Below, in pieces: positions 7,792-15,286 of a stretch of DNA of 19,841 bases. Position numbers and translations under genes: made by a program. A model generated the notes under the pieces. That model worked only from the letters and a program-made list of their open reading frames with translations. It had not been told where the DNA came from and searched no databases. The stretch spans positions 1 to 19,841 of the forward strand of contig JBDREF010000142.1 of the NCBI GenBank assembly GCA_043820045.1. Reading direction: 5' to 3'. The stretch comes from JBDREF01 sp043820045 (GTDB taxonomy: Bacteria; Planctomycetota; Phycisphaerae; Sedimentisphaerales; Anaerobacaceae). The stretch's first letter is position 1; the number at the start of each line of letters is the position of its first letter.

Positions 7792-8946
7792 TTAGCTGGT
7801 GCTTAGATCGCGGATTATACCGTGGGCCGCCTCGTTCTTCAGCTCCATGGTATATTCGCCGATCAGCTCGCCGCACTCGTAATCGCCGCCGCTTGCCAAA
7901 GGCTTGAAGTGGAAGCTTCGCCCGGCCAACGGCAGAACGTTGATGCGGGATGAATCCAGCAGAAGCGCTGCATCCTGCGGCATCCATCGCGTGGTGACAA
8001 TCTGGCAGATGCCGAAGTCGCTTTCGTAAACGCTGATCATGTCGGTGAAGGTCGTGTCGTTGGCTCCGTAAGACCGGCTGCCCGAAGAGAAAGCGTTTAC
8101 CTTCCTCTTCTGGAAACCTCCTACGACAATCAGGTCAACGTTGCCGCTGCTGCTGTCCCAGATCCGCCTTAGCACGTAATTGATCTTGGCTTCGTCAAGG
8201 TCGGTGCCCGTCGGAAAGCCTGCGTCGCCGGTGTTGAAGACGTTTGTCGCCAGGTGCTGAATCACGCCCCTCATAGACCTTCTGACCGAGCCGCTTCCTT
8301 CGGGATTGCTTGCCGGCTGCCCGCCGTTGATTACCGTGTTTTCCAGATCGCGAATCAGTTCCCGCAGGCGCTGCTGCTTTTGGTGGTCCATCTCGTCGGC
8401 CAGACCCAATTGACTCGCAGCCATATCGGTTCCGCTGACTTCCACTGCGGCGGTGAATATCTGCGTATAGTTGCCGCACCGGCTGCGATTGGTGAATCTC
8501 GCTCCGGGCTTGTCGGCGCCTTCAAGAGCGGCGTTTCCGAGAATGTTGATCGCCTGGTTGTCGGCGAGGTTCTCGGCCGTAGTGCCGGCGTAGCCGCGAA
8601 CGACAGTCAGCGTGCTGGTGGAGATGCCGGTAACGAGCATCAGCTCCCCGCTGCCCTCGACCTGAATCTGATCGCCCACGCGGAACCTGCCGCCGTTATC
8701 GACCACGAAATCGGTGTCGGCCGCCGGGTCGCTGAAAGTGCTGTCGTTGATTGCGTCCTTGTTGGGCAGAAGCTCATCTTCGAGCCATTCGTGATGCGTG
8801 CTGGTGGCTTCTCTCAGCGAGTCGCCAAGAGCATCCAGCAGAGGCGTTTCGTACGGCGAGATTATGCCGACAACATCCGATACGTCCTCGGCCAGCTCCG
8901 GCAGAGTCGTACCCGCTGAATAAGTTGCTTTTCCTGTAAATGCCAT
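7792..8946 (-). CDS. Major capsid protein, SU10-like (DUF5309) family
   Basis: The 384-residue protein has the recognisable signature of the DUF5309 / SU10-like major head protein. After a polar N-terminus comes ISPYETPLLDALGDSLREATSTHHEWLEDEL (about 29-59). Then follow a beta insertion (FRVGDQIQVEGSGELMLVTGI), the helical spine region (MAASQLGLADEMDHQKQQRLRELIRDLENTVINGG), DLIVVGGFQKRKVNAF and the C-terminal SRINVLPLAGRSFHFKPLASGGDYECGELIGEYTMELKNEAAHG. It builds the icosahedral head with an HK97-type fold. The ATG has GGGAGAG 6 bases upstream. The scaffold-like gene lies 51 bases before it and the portal gene before that, the standard head module order. Confidence 0.93.
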   Translation of the reverse strand: MAFTGKATYSAGTTLPELAEDVSDVVGIISPYETPLLDALGDSLREATSTHHEWLEDELLPNKDAINDSTFSDPAADTDFVVDNGGRFRVGDQIQVEGSGELMLVTGISTSTLTVVRGYAGTTAENLADNQAINILGNAALEGADKPGARFTNRSRCGNYTQIFTAAVEVSGTDMAASQLGLADEMDHQKQQRLRELIRDLENTVINGGQPASNPEGSGSVRRSMRGVIQHLATNVFNTGDAGFPTGTDLDEAKINYVLRRIWDSSSGNVDLIVVGGFQKRKVNAFSSGSRSYGANDTTFTDMISVYESDFGICQIVTTRWMPQDAALLLDSSRINVLPLAGRSFHFKPLASGGDYECGELIGEYTMELKNEAAHGIIRDLSTS

Positions 8947-8997
8947 TCTTTACTCTCCCATATTTGTATTTGTCATTCTTGTGGTCTTCGTTGTGTG

Positions 8998-9522
8998 CTA
9001 TAAAAAGTTTCTTCGCAGTCTGAGATACTCGTGCAGGTCTGTCCGGTTGCCTGTTGTTGCGGCTTTCTTTGCGGCTCTTTCCAGGATGGTCTGATTGTTT
9101 GTCACTCGCTCCCTGGCTCCGGCGGTTTTTGCAGGTGTCACGGCCCCTCCGGGTCCGCCGAACAGGTATTGCTTTTCTATCTTCAACTGCTCGATTACAC
9201 CGTCTATATCCGCTTCGTCCTGGTCCTGCATCCTAACTTTGGCAATCAGCACAGTTGTCTCCAAATCAACGGCTCCCGAAGCAGCCAGCTTATGTATCAG
9301 CTTCTGCTCGGTCTGAAGAGTGCTCAACTGCTCGGAGATTTGCGCAGTCTGCGTTTTTGCCTCTGCCAACTGCTCGGTCAGGTATTCCAGTTTCTTCTCG
9401 GCACTCTGTGCCCTCTTGCGATAGCGGATTGATTCGGCCACCGGGACAAGCCTCACACTGTCATTGTCACCTGCTCCCGTTATGTCTTCTGACAAAATAT
9501 CCTGTGTCTCAATCGGACTCAT
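8998..9522 (-). CDS. Coiled-coil scaffold-like head protein
   Basis: A 174-residue acidic protein. Residues about 30-85 (RYRKRAQSAEKKLEYLTEQLAEAK and on to QTEQKLIHKLAASGAV) form a heptad-rich coiled coil. After a more flexible middle, the C-terminus is basic (LERAAKKAATTGNRTDLHEYLRLRRNFL). Acidic, coiled-coil proteins with a basic capsid-binding tail, encoded between portal and capsid genes, are typical phage scaffolding proteins that shape the procapsid and then leave. The ATG has AAGGA upstream and lies 18 bases from the portal stop. No protease motif is seen. Role is inferred from coiled coil, charge and synteny. Confidence 0.82.
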   Translation of the reverse strand: MSPIETQDILSEDITGAGDNDSVRLVPVAESIRYRKRAQSAEKKLEYLTEQLAEAKTQTAQISEQLSTLQTEQKLIHKLAASGAVDLETTVLIAKVRMQDQDEADIDGVIEQLKIEKQYLFGGPGGAVTPAKTAGARERVTNNQTILERAAKKAATTGNRTDLHEYLRLRRNFL

Positions 9523-9540
9523 AAACTTTTCCTTTCTCTG

Positions 9541-11091
9541 TTACGAATTCTGGTATCCCAACTCTCTGAGCACCTGCTCGGTCGAAACGCCCAGCTCTTT
9601 CTTGATCTGGGCCTCTTTCAATTTCTCCATCGTATTTTCCGGCAGCGGGCTGGGGAAAATGACGTCAATGTCTCTATCCTGCTCGCGCGTCCCGTAGATG
9701 CCGGCGACGTCGAGAATCCCCAGGATCATCCCGCAGATTCTCTTTAGCCCTTCGCTGTAAGTGAATCTCTTGCGGTCGTTCTTCGAGAGCGTTCCCATGA
9801 GCGTCAATCGCAGCGCCACTGCGCTTGTGAGGTTGCCGAGCTTGTTCTTCAGGACGCCGGCGGCAAGCGGCGTAACTGCGCTGACCTTGTCCATAGCCTC
9901 TCTGATTTCTGCGATGTGAAGGGCCTCGCTCGGCGTCTCCGAGTCGCCGCCGAACTCCTCGATGGACGCCTCCGGGTTCTCGGTGTACCACATCCTGCCC
10001 GGCGAGATGGGTTTATCCTCGAAGCCGTCTATGCCTTTTCCAAGATACATCTTGAACGACTGGAACGTGATTCTGTTTGCCCTGTCGCTCAATCGCGTGT
10101 TGAGTTCGTCCTGCAACGCCATCAGCGGCTCGACGTCGCTTAGGCCTTCGTAATAATACGGCTGCGCAATGTTCTGGATATGCACGACCGGCAGAAAGCC
10201 CCACGGCAGCTCGCCCTCGGCCACGAGCTGTTTGTCCTCGTAACGCTGCCATGCGCCGGCCGAGGTGATCTCGGTGACTGCAACCGTACGAACGGCCTCG
10301 GCGCTGCGTCTGCCTGCCGACAGCAGCCGGGCAAGAAATGAGTTCTTTCTGCTCAGGGAGTTTTTCCTCTGATGAAAGTGCTGTACGTAGCATTTGATTG
10401 TCTTGTAGTCGTTTTCATCCAGAACCGGCAGTGCTCTTGGCGCCTCAATCAGTTCGAGGTCGATTGTCTGCGCTAATTTCAGCACATCATCGAGGGACCC
10501 CGCTTTGCGGGAATCCACATAGAGGGTTTGTGAGGAAGGGGAAGTGACGTGTTCGATGATTTCATCGCCAGGCCTGACGAAACAATCGACGAACCCATAG
10601 ACGCTTCCGAGCACTGCCATATCCTGGAGAAATCCGATGTCGCCGTTGGCCGCAAACACAGCCTTTAATATACTCTCAATTTCTGCGCGCTTTGGCTCAT
10701 CCGGCGATTTGGAAACAAAACTAACTGGCTTGCCGAACAGAAAATCGACTGTCGCGTTGACTCGCCAGGCAATATCATTTTCGATGACGACTTCCTTTCG
10801 CTGCACCTGGCCGACGGCTCTGGCGCCGAAGACATCCGCATTGCCCGAGTGCGCCAGTCCTGTTATTCTTGCCGGCAGGCCGTATTCCTGCGCCTGTACA
10901 TAGCACCGGCCCGATTCGTTCACCTTCCTTTCTGAAGCGCCGTGGCCGGCTGTCTCCATCCTCGGGTTGGCATAGTAATCCCAGAGTCGACCAAAGTGCG
11001 TCTGGATATCAACCGACTGTGTGTCAACGAGCCACTCGATGTAGTCGGCTTCGAGCGCCGCATCCTGAAAGATATCAAGTTCGAATCCCAT
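9541..11091 (-). CDS. Phage portal protein, SPP1 gp6-like
   Basis: The 516-residue protein matches the portal family that includes SPP1 gp6. Visible marks are an N-terminal helical region (about 1-60), IENDIAWRVNATVDFLFGKPVSF (103-125), where the F(L/I)FGKP turn is a portal hallmark, VLGSVYGFVDCFVRP (160-174), and, near the middle, WGFLPVVHIQNIAQPYYYEGLSDVEPLMALQDELNTRLSDRANRI. Later come FQSFKMYLGKGIDGF and LTSAVALRLTLMGTL. The portal dodecamer forms the DNA gate in the head vertex. The ATG has GGAG 8 bases upstream. No terminase gene precedes it in the window, which is unusual since terminase and portal are normally adjacent. Confidence 0.93.
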   Translation of the reverse strand: MGFELDIFQDAALEADYIEWLVDTQSVDIQTHFGRLWDYYANPRMETAGHGASERKVNESGRCYVQAQEYGLPARITGLAHSGNADVFGARAVGQVQRKEVVIENDIAWRVNATVDFLFGKPVSFVSKSPDEPKRAEIESILKAVFAANGDIGFLQDMAVLGSVYGFVDCFVRPGDEIIEHVTSPSSQTLYVDSRKAGSLDDVLKLAQTIDLELIEAPRALPVLDENDYKTIKCYVQHFHQRKNSLSRKNSFLARLLSAGRRSAEAVRTVAVTEITSAGAWQRYEDKQLVAEGELPWGFLPVVHIQNIAQPYYYEGLSDVEPLMALQDELNTRLSDRANRITFQSFKMYLGKGIDGFEDKPISPGRMWYTENPEASIEEFGGDSETPSEALHIAEIREAMDKVSAVTPLAAGVLKNKLGNLTSAVALRLTLMGTLSKNDRKRFTYSEGLKRICGMILGILDVAGIYGTREQDRDIDVIFPSPLPENTMEKLKEAQIKKELGVSTEQVLRELGYQNS

Positions 11092-11245
11092 ACTTGCCGC
11101 TCCGTTTCTAAGTTTTTCAACTGCCGCCGGCCCGCCGCCGAATACGGCCTTCTACAAATGGAGCTACATTCACGTTTGATGCGAAAAAAATGCTGTTTCC
11201 GGAAATGGCCGCTGAGCTAAATCTTTATGAGGCAAGTAACAAAAA

Positions 11246-11285
11246 TTTTTTCCATTTTTTCCATTTTTGTTCGGGGGTACCCCCG
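11246..11285. repeat. T-tract direct repeats next to a 14-base palindrome
   Basis: Two exact copies of TTTTTTCCA (11246-11254 and 11255-11263) and a partial third are followed by the perfect palindrome CGGGGGTACCCCCG at 11272-11285. Read on the plus strand, the T-run precedes the palindrome, so it is not a rho-independent terminator for plus-strand reading. On the minus strand it would carry A-runs after the hairpin. It could be a protein binding site or an intergenic repeat; its role is unknown. Confidence 0.6.
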
Positions 11286-11352
11286 CATTTGATTCGAAAA
11301 TCCGGCTCTTTCCAGCGTTATTCTGGTCCGGTGAAAGGGCCCGGATCGCTTG

Positions 11353-11397
11353 CACTTCAGAGGCCGACCGCGGGATTTGGATATGATCGCCGAGGCA
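11353..11397 (+). pseudogene. Short in-frame remnant of a glycosidase gene
   Basis: These 45 bases align without gaps to 14138-14182 inside the glycosidase gene (codons 47-61). The match is 29 identical bases (11368-11396 with 14153-14181) plus a left flank with three differences and one further difference at 11397. In the glycosidase frame the fragment reads HFRGRPRDLDMIAEA against HFRGQPRDLDMIAEA. Two codon changes are synonymous (agg/aga, gcg/gca) and one gives Q to R. Homology ends on both sides; a stop lies 19 bases upstream (11332-11334), and a second stop follows at 11419. It looks like a relic of a paralogous gene, or less likely an attachment-site core. Confidence 0.7.
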
Positions 11398-11567
11398 CCT
11401 ATGCGTCAACAAAAGACTTGATTTCTGATATTCTAACGCGTGCCTAAAGCAATCAGTGTCAGGAAAATGCCGTAAGTTGTTGTGTTCTGTGGAGTTAAAT
11501 CGTTCTTGGCTTGATGAATTAGGTCATGTCACGTGCAATACATACCTGTAAGATATCCGAATTTTTC

Positions 11568-11595
11568 TTGACATCGTCACAGACTGTTCTATAAA
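11568..11595 (+). promoter_or_regulatory. Sigma-70-type promoter for the secreted propeller gene
   Basis: A full-match -35 TTGACA (11568-11573) and a -10 TATAAA (11590-11595) are separated by 16 bases. Transcription would start near 11602, about 110 bases before the ATG at 11711. The leader contains a small GAATGC/GCATTC hairpin at 11648-11663. Confidence 0.65.
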
Positions 11596-11710
11596 GTTAG
11601 GTAATTCAGGGATGTGTGGTAGTGGGCCGCTCGGCTCTGACGGCGTTGAATGCTGCGGCATTCGTTGAATCGAAGGAAGAATGGGGTGATTAAAGTACGG
11701 AGGTCTTATT

Positions 11711-13732
11711 ATGCTCTCAACACACAAGAAGTTAGTTGCCACGCTTGTATTTGTTCTTAGCCTCACAATTTGCACGGCGGTAGATGCATACGATGCACGA
11801 CCAACCGATTTGGAATGGGTCTATCCGCAGACACTCGAAGAAGACACCGAGTTCAGATTTCTATGGACTTTTCATCTGAGTCCGAACGGTTATCCTTCGG
11901 CGTCTCAATACAATTGGCGTCTCTATCTTTCAATGGACACAACATTGAGCAACTCAGACCATTTATTGGCTACCTATATCGTTAATGTCCCGGCCGGGGC
12001 GGACACGAGAACTTTCCAGGTAACGGTTACGCCGAATCCTCAGGGTCCCGGATTGTCTCTGCCCGCCAGCGGGACATACTATGTGTTTCTTGAAATCAGC
12101 CCCGGGGCCGGTGCTCCGTCCGACACTAACCTTGCCAATAATATAACCATGGGGCCTAACCCGATACAGGTTGGTGGAGCTTTGCCCCCTCCTCCTCCGC
12201 CTCCGCCACCGCCACCGGCGGCAGGAACTATCACAGCGGCCACGGTTGTCACGGTCCCTGCCACAGGGCAGTCCATCGTTGTGGCCGGCTACGATGATGG
12301 AAACCTTGAGTTCCGCAATTGGCAGGGGGATATTCTCGCTACGCGAGATGTATTGGGAGCTGTCACGGCACTTGAGGCCGGTATTCTGGGCAGTCCACCG
12401 GCAGCGAGGGTTTTTGTGGCATCCGAGGATTCGAGCGGGGCACTGAGGGTAATTAGCCCGGGCGACATCAGCACAGACATCGCTTCCCGGCCGAGCATTG
12501 GGATTATTAAGGCGATTGCTGTTTGTCATGAGGACTCGGACGCAATCTACATCGGTACTGCGAAAGCCGGGGGCACCCTGAATAAGTTGAACAGCCTGAC
12601 GCTGGCTGACGAGGCGGTCCGCTCGGCAATGGGTCAGATTACGCAAATCGCTCAAATCCACGGCGCATCGAGTGACCTTCTTGGGGTAGGCAGCGACAAG
12701 TCGGGCGGGTCCGTGTACTTCGTGGATAAGGATACACTCGCTGATGTGCTTCCACCGCGCCAGAACCTCGGAACCATTTACGGTTTGTCTTCGGCAGATG
12801 TGGATCTGGACGGCGAAGCTGAGCTTATCATTGCATCGAGTAAAAATGGCGGTACCGTTCGCCTTGTGGAAGGTCCCACCTTCAAGAGCGATTTGGCCGT
12901 ACAAGACCAACTTGGAAAAATCCTTGCTCTGGACTACGGACGTATGCAGCCGGAGTCGTTCATCGGCCCGACAAACGATGCGTGGATTCTCATCGCCTCA
13001 AGCTCCAATAGCAGCACACTGCGCATCTTGAAAGTGGACGTCGGTGTATCGACGGTCACTTTTACGGATTGGGCCACGCGCAATACCGCTGGCACAATAC
13101 CTTACGCTCAATTGCGTGACTACTATATGGTTGGCGTCCCGCTCGCAGGCGTGGTATTGGCAGATTCGGACAATGTGGTGTTGCAAGTACTGGATGCAAG
13201 TCTGGCAGGGCCTTTTCCGTCCGTTCCGTCCGGGGAGGATTTTGAGAGCGGCGATTTCAGCAAGTTCCCCTGGGAACATCCCGGAGGCAAAGATTGGACT
13301 GTCACATCACAGCAGAAGCATGCAGGAAGCTACAGTGCCAAAGCTGGTTCGATAGGCGATTCTGAGAGTAGTGTATTGCAGGTAACGCTTGATTGCGTAT
13401 CAGGCGACATAACCTTCTACGCAAAAGCTTCCTGCGAATCGTATTATGACGGCTTGAGGTTTTATATCGACGGATCAGAAAAAGGTCAGTGGTCTGGTGC
13501 ACAAGATTGGACCGAAGTGTCCTTCCCTGTGGCTGCCGGCCAAAGAACCTTCAAGTGGGTATATTCGAAAGACAGCTCCGTATCCGAGCTGTCCGACTCC
13601 GCCTGGATCGACGATATCGAGTTCCCGGTCGCAGCAGCGCTGATGCAATCTCAGCCGTCTGGTTCTCCGGAATCCTCCGACCAGACTGTATTGCGCATCG
13701 AGACAAGCGTCGAATCTTGGCAGTCACCATAA
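11711..13732 (+). CDS. Secreted beta-propeller protein with jelly-roll C-terminal domain
   Basis: A 673-residue exported protein. GGAGG lies 7 bases before the ATG. Residues 1-26 are a signal peptide (basic start, hydrophobic core, AVDA before likely cleavage). Residues 27-155 form a CARDB-like beta domain ending in DTNLANN. A linker of 11 prolines (159-169) follows. Residues 175-500 hold about six repeats of a strand pattern like ALxxGxxxxxVxVASxxSGGTLRV, a probable beta-propeller, with a DVDLDGEAE calcium-type loop at 363-371. Residues 509-640 are a MAM-like jelly roll (DFESGDFSKFPWEHPGG, YDGLRFYIDG, AWIDDIEFP), a type common in bacterial surface proteins. No enzyme motif is seen. No anchor or sorting signal is visible at the C-terminus. 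It likely acts in binding at or outside the cell; the ligand is unknown. Confidence 0.88.
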   Translation: MLSTHKKLVATLVFVLSLTICTAVDAYDARPTDLEWVYPQTLEEDTEFRFLWTFHLSPNGYPSASQYNWRLYLSMDTTLSNSDHLLATYIVNVPAGADTRTFQVTVTPNPQGPGLSLPASGTYYVFLEISPGAGAPSDTNLANNITMGPNPIQVGGALPPPPPPPPPPPAAGTITAATVVTVPATGQSIVVAGYDDGNLEFRNWQGDILATRDVLGAVTALEAGILGSPPAARVFVASEDSSGALRVISPGDISTDIASRPSIGIIKAIAVCHEDSDAIYIGTAKAGGTLNKLNSLTLADEAVRSAMGQITQIAQIHGASSDLLGVGSDKSGGSVYFVDKDTLADVLPPRQNLGTIYGLSSADVDLDGEAELIIASSKNGGTVRLVEGPTFKSDLAVQDQLGKILALDYGRMQPESFIGPTNDAWILIASSSNSSTLRILKVDVGVSTVTFTDWATRNTAGTIPYAQLRDYYMVGVPLAGVVLADSDNVVLQVLDASLAGPFPSVPSGEDFESGDFSKFPWEHPGGKDWTVTSQQKHAGSYSAKAGSIGDSESSVLQVTLDCVSGDITFYAKASCESYYDGLRFYIDGSEKGQWSGAQDWTEVSFPVAAGQRTFKWVYSKDSSVSELSDSAWIDDIEFPVAAALMQSQPSGSPESSDQTVLRIETSVESWQSP

Positions 13733-13791
13733 TTCTGTAGTCTGAAACGTGGACACGGGCAAAGAGTCTGCGAATCTGTGATTGCGACTTG

Positions 13792-13820
13792 AGGGCTGTG
13801 AGCGTAGCGCTCACAGCCCT
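13792..13820 (+). terminator. Strong intrinsic terminator after the propeller gene
   Basis: A perfect 13-base-pair stem (AGGGCTGTGAGCG with its complement) closes a 3-base TAG loop and is followed by the T-rich TTCTTCATTT. It lies 59 bases after the stop at 13732 and separates this transcript from the glycosidase gene, which has its own promoter. The opposite strand has no U-tract, so it acts rightward only. Confidence 0.88.
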
Positions 13821-13870
13821 TCTTCATTTGTCAGGCCGGCAACGCCCTCCAAACGCTCCGGATTGCGTAT

Positions 13871-13899
13871 TTGACACATCGGCGAGAGCGAGGTATATT
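13871..13899 (+). promoter_or_regulatory. Sigma-70-type promoter for the glycosidase gene
   Basis: A full-match -35 TTGACA (13871-13876), a 17-base spacer and -10 TATATT (13894-13899) make a near-ideal promoter just downstream of the preceding terminator. Transcription would begin near 13906, leaving a leader of about 94 bases. Confidence 0.75.
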
Positions 13900-13999
13900 T
13901 GTGTTGGTCCATGAATCTGCTCACGCAGAACATACTGCATACTCTTGCTGCTCATCTCGGAGGCATCGAGAGGGTTGAACCAGAACAGAAAGGTAGAAA

Positions 14000-15262
14000 A
14001 TGAAGAAGATTATAGTATCGTTCCTCGTCTTGATAGCAGTTGCAACTTTCACCTTAGCAGCAGATGCCTCGTCTTCGGCATCCGGCTCCGAGCTTCTGCC
14101 TGTGCCCACAATACCGAACGGCTTCGGCGTCAACATCCACTTCAGGGGCCAGCCGCGGGATTTGGATATGATCGCCGAGGCGGGATTCAAATTCATCAGA
14201 ATGGACCTCTCGTGGTCGGGCGTCGAGACAGCCGAGGGCATTTATGATTTCGCCAAGTCCGGCTACGATTCTCTGACGAGCGGATGTGTAAAGCGGGGCA
14301 TACGCATTCTGTACATTCTCGATTACAGCAACACGCTGTACGAATCGGATATGTCGGTTCGCACCGAGGTCGGCCGCAGAGCCTTCGCAGACTTCGCCGC
14401 GGCTGCTGCGAAAAGATATGCAGGCAAAGGGATCATGTGGGAAATATGGAACGAGCCGAATATAAAGCATTTCTGGAGGCCCGAGCCTAACGCGGCCGAT
14501 TACTGCAAGCTTGTCGAGCAGGCCGCTCCGCGCATCAGGAAGGCCGATCCGGCCGCCGTGGTAGTGGCCGGCGCCACTTCGCAGATACCCTTCGAATGGC
14601 TCGAAGAATGTTTCAAGGGCGGGCTGCTGCAATGGATCGATGTCCTGAGTGTGCATCCGTACCGGTCACAGCCGCCGGAAACGGTCGTCGCGGATTACGC
14701 CAAACTCCGCGGCCTTATCGAACGTTACGCCCCGCCGGGCAAAGAGGTTCCAATCATATCCGGCGAATGGGGATACTCGAACATCAATTGGGACAAAACC
14801 CCTATTTCCGAGCAGCAGCAGGCTCAGTACCTGTCGCGAATGTTTCTGCTCAATTGTCATCAGAATATCCGCGTCAGCATCTGGTATGACTGGAAGAACG
14901 ACGGCACCGACCCCAACGAGCGAGAGCATCAGTTCGGTACGGTAAGCAATGACCTGAATCCCAAGGCGGCGTATCTGGCCGCAAAAGTCCTCTCTTCGAC
15001 TCTCGCCGGATATTCCATTAACGGCCGGCTTGACCTCGGCAATGAAAATGACTACGCCTTCAAGCTGAGCAACGGCCAGGCAGAGGCGATAGCATTCTGG
15101 ACCGTGGACAAGGAGCACAACGTAGAGCTACCCATAGAGCCGACAGAGGTCACGCTCGTCGGTATGCTTGGCGGCAAGGTCGTAATGAACTGGAAGACGG
15201 CTAATCTGAAACTGCGTGCAGAGCAAAGCCCGCAGTATGTGTTCATAAAGCCAGGAAAATAG
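14000..15262 (+). CDS. Secreted GH-A clan glycoside hydrolase (GH5/GH39-like)
   Basis: The 420-residue product has a signal peptide (1-21; MKKIIVSFLVLIAVATFTLA). The catalytic domain, about 35-330, is a TIM barrel of the GH-A clan: GFGVNIHF (strand 1), MIAEAGFKFIRMDLSWSGVE (57-76), MWEIWNEPN with the acid/base Glu152, HPYRS (219-223), and the nucleophile in IISGEWGYS at Glu256. SIWYDWKNDG follows. A small C-terminal beta domain (about 335-420) is typical of GH39-like enzymes. It would hydrolyse a polysaccharide or glycoside outside the cytoplasm; the exact substrate cannot be told. AAAGG lies about 6-7 bases before the ATG. It converges with the SEC-C gene, 24 bases away. A 45-base relic of its codons 47-61 lies at 11353-11397. 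Confidence 0.9.
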   Translation: MKKIIVSFLVLIAVATFTLAADASSSASGSELLPVPTIPNGFGVNIHFRGQPRDLDMIAEAGFKFIRMDLSWSGVETAEGIYDFAKSGYDSLTSGCVKRGIRILYILDYSNTLYESDMSVRTEVGRRAFADFAAAAAKRYAGKGIMWEIWNEPNIKHFWRPEPNAADYCKLVEQAAPRIRKADPAAVVVAGATSQIPFEWLEECFKGGLLQWIDVLSVHPYRSQPPETVVADYAKLRGLIERYAPPGKEVPIISGEWGYSNINWDKTPISEQQQAQYLSRMFLLNCHQNIRVSIWYDWKNDGTDPNEREHQFGTVSNDLNPKAAYLAAKVLSSTLAGYSINGRLDLGNENDYAFKLSNGQAEAIAFWTVDKEHNVELPIEPTEVTLVGMLGGKVVMNWKTANLKLRAEQSPQYVFIKPGK

Positions 15263-15286
15263 GAGATAGCAGCTACGCTAAATGTT

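Larger units (their letters stand above)
11092..11710. other. Gene-poor junction between phage block and host genes
   Basis: No frame in this 619-base stretch has convincing start, ribosome site and protein character; short frames at 11190-11447 and 11170-11412 look spurious. It holds a palindrome with T-tract repeats (11246-11285), a glycosidase gene fragment (11353-11397), and a promoter (11568-11595) with leader to the next gene. A small 16-base hairpin (GAATGC tgcg GCATTC) lies at 11648-11663 in that leader. The expected terminase gene of the phage block is missing here. No tRNA is visible. Confidence 0.6.

Noticed and set aside
11170..11412. An 80-residue minus-strand frame at the junction
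   Set aside because: It reads across the T-tract repeats, the palindrome and the antisense of the glycosidase relic, so its residues are by-products of those elements.
12178..12224. The polyproline-coding run as a slippage-prone or CRISPR-like repeat
   Set aside because: It is a coding run of 11 mixed proline codons, kept in frame between two domains, with no spacer structure.
11353..14182. The 45-base repeat as flanking att sites of an integrated element carrying the propeller gene
   Set aside because: The right copy lies inside an intact, in-frame glycosidase gene, no integrase lies between the copies, and differences between copies are mostly synonymous, which fits a gene relic better.
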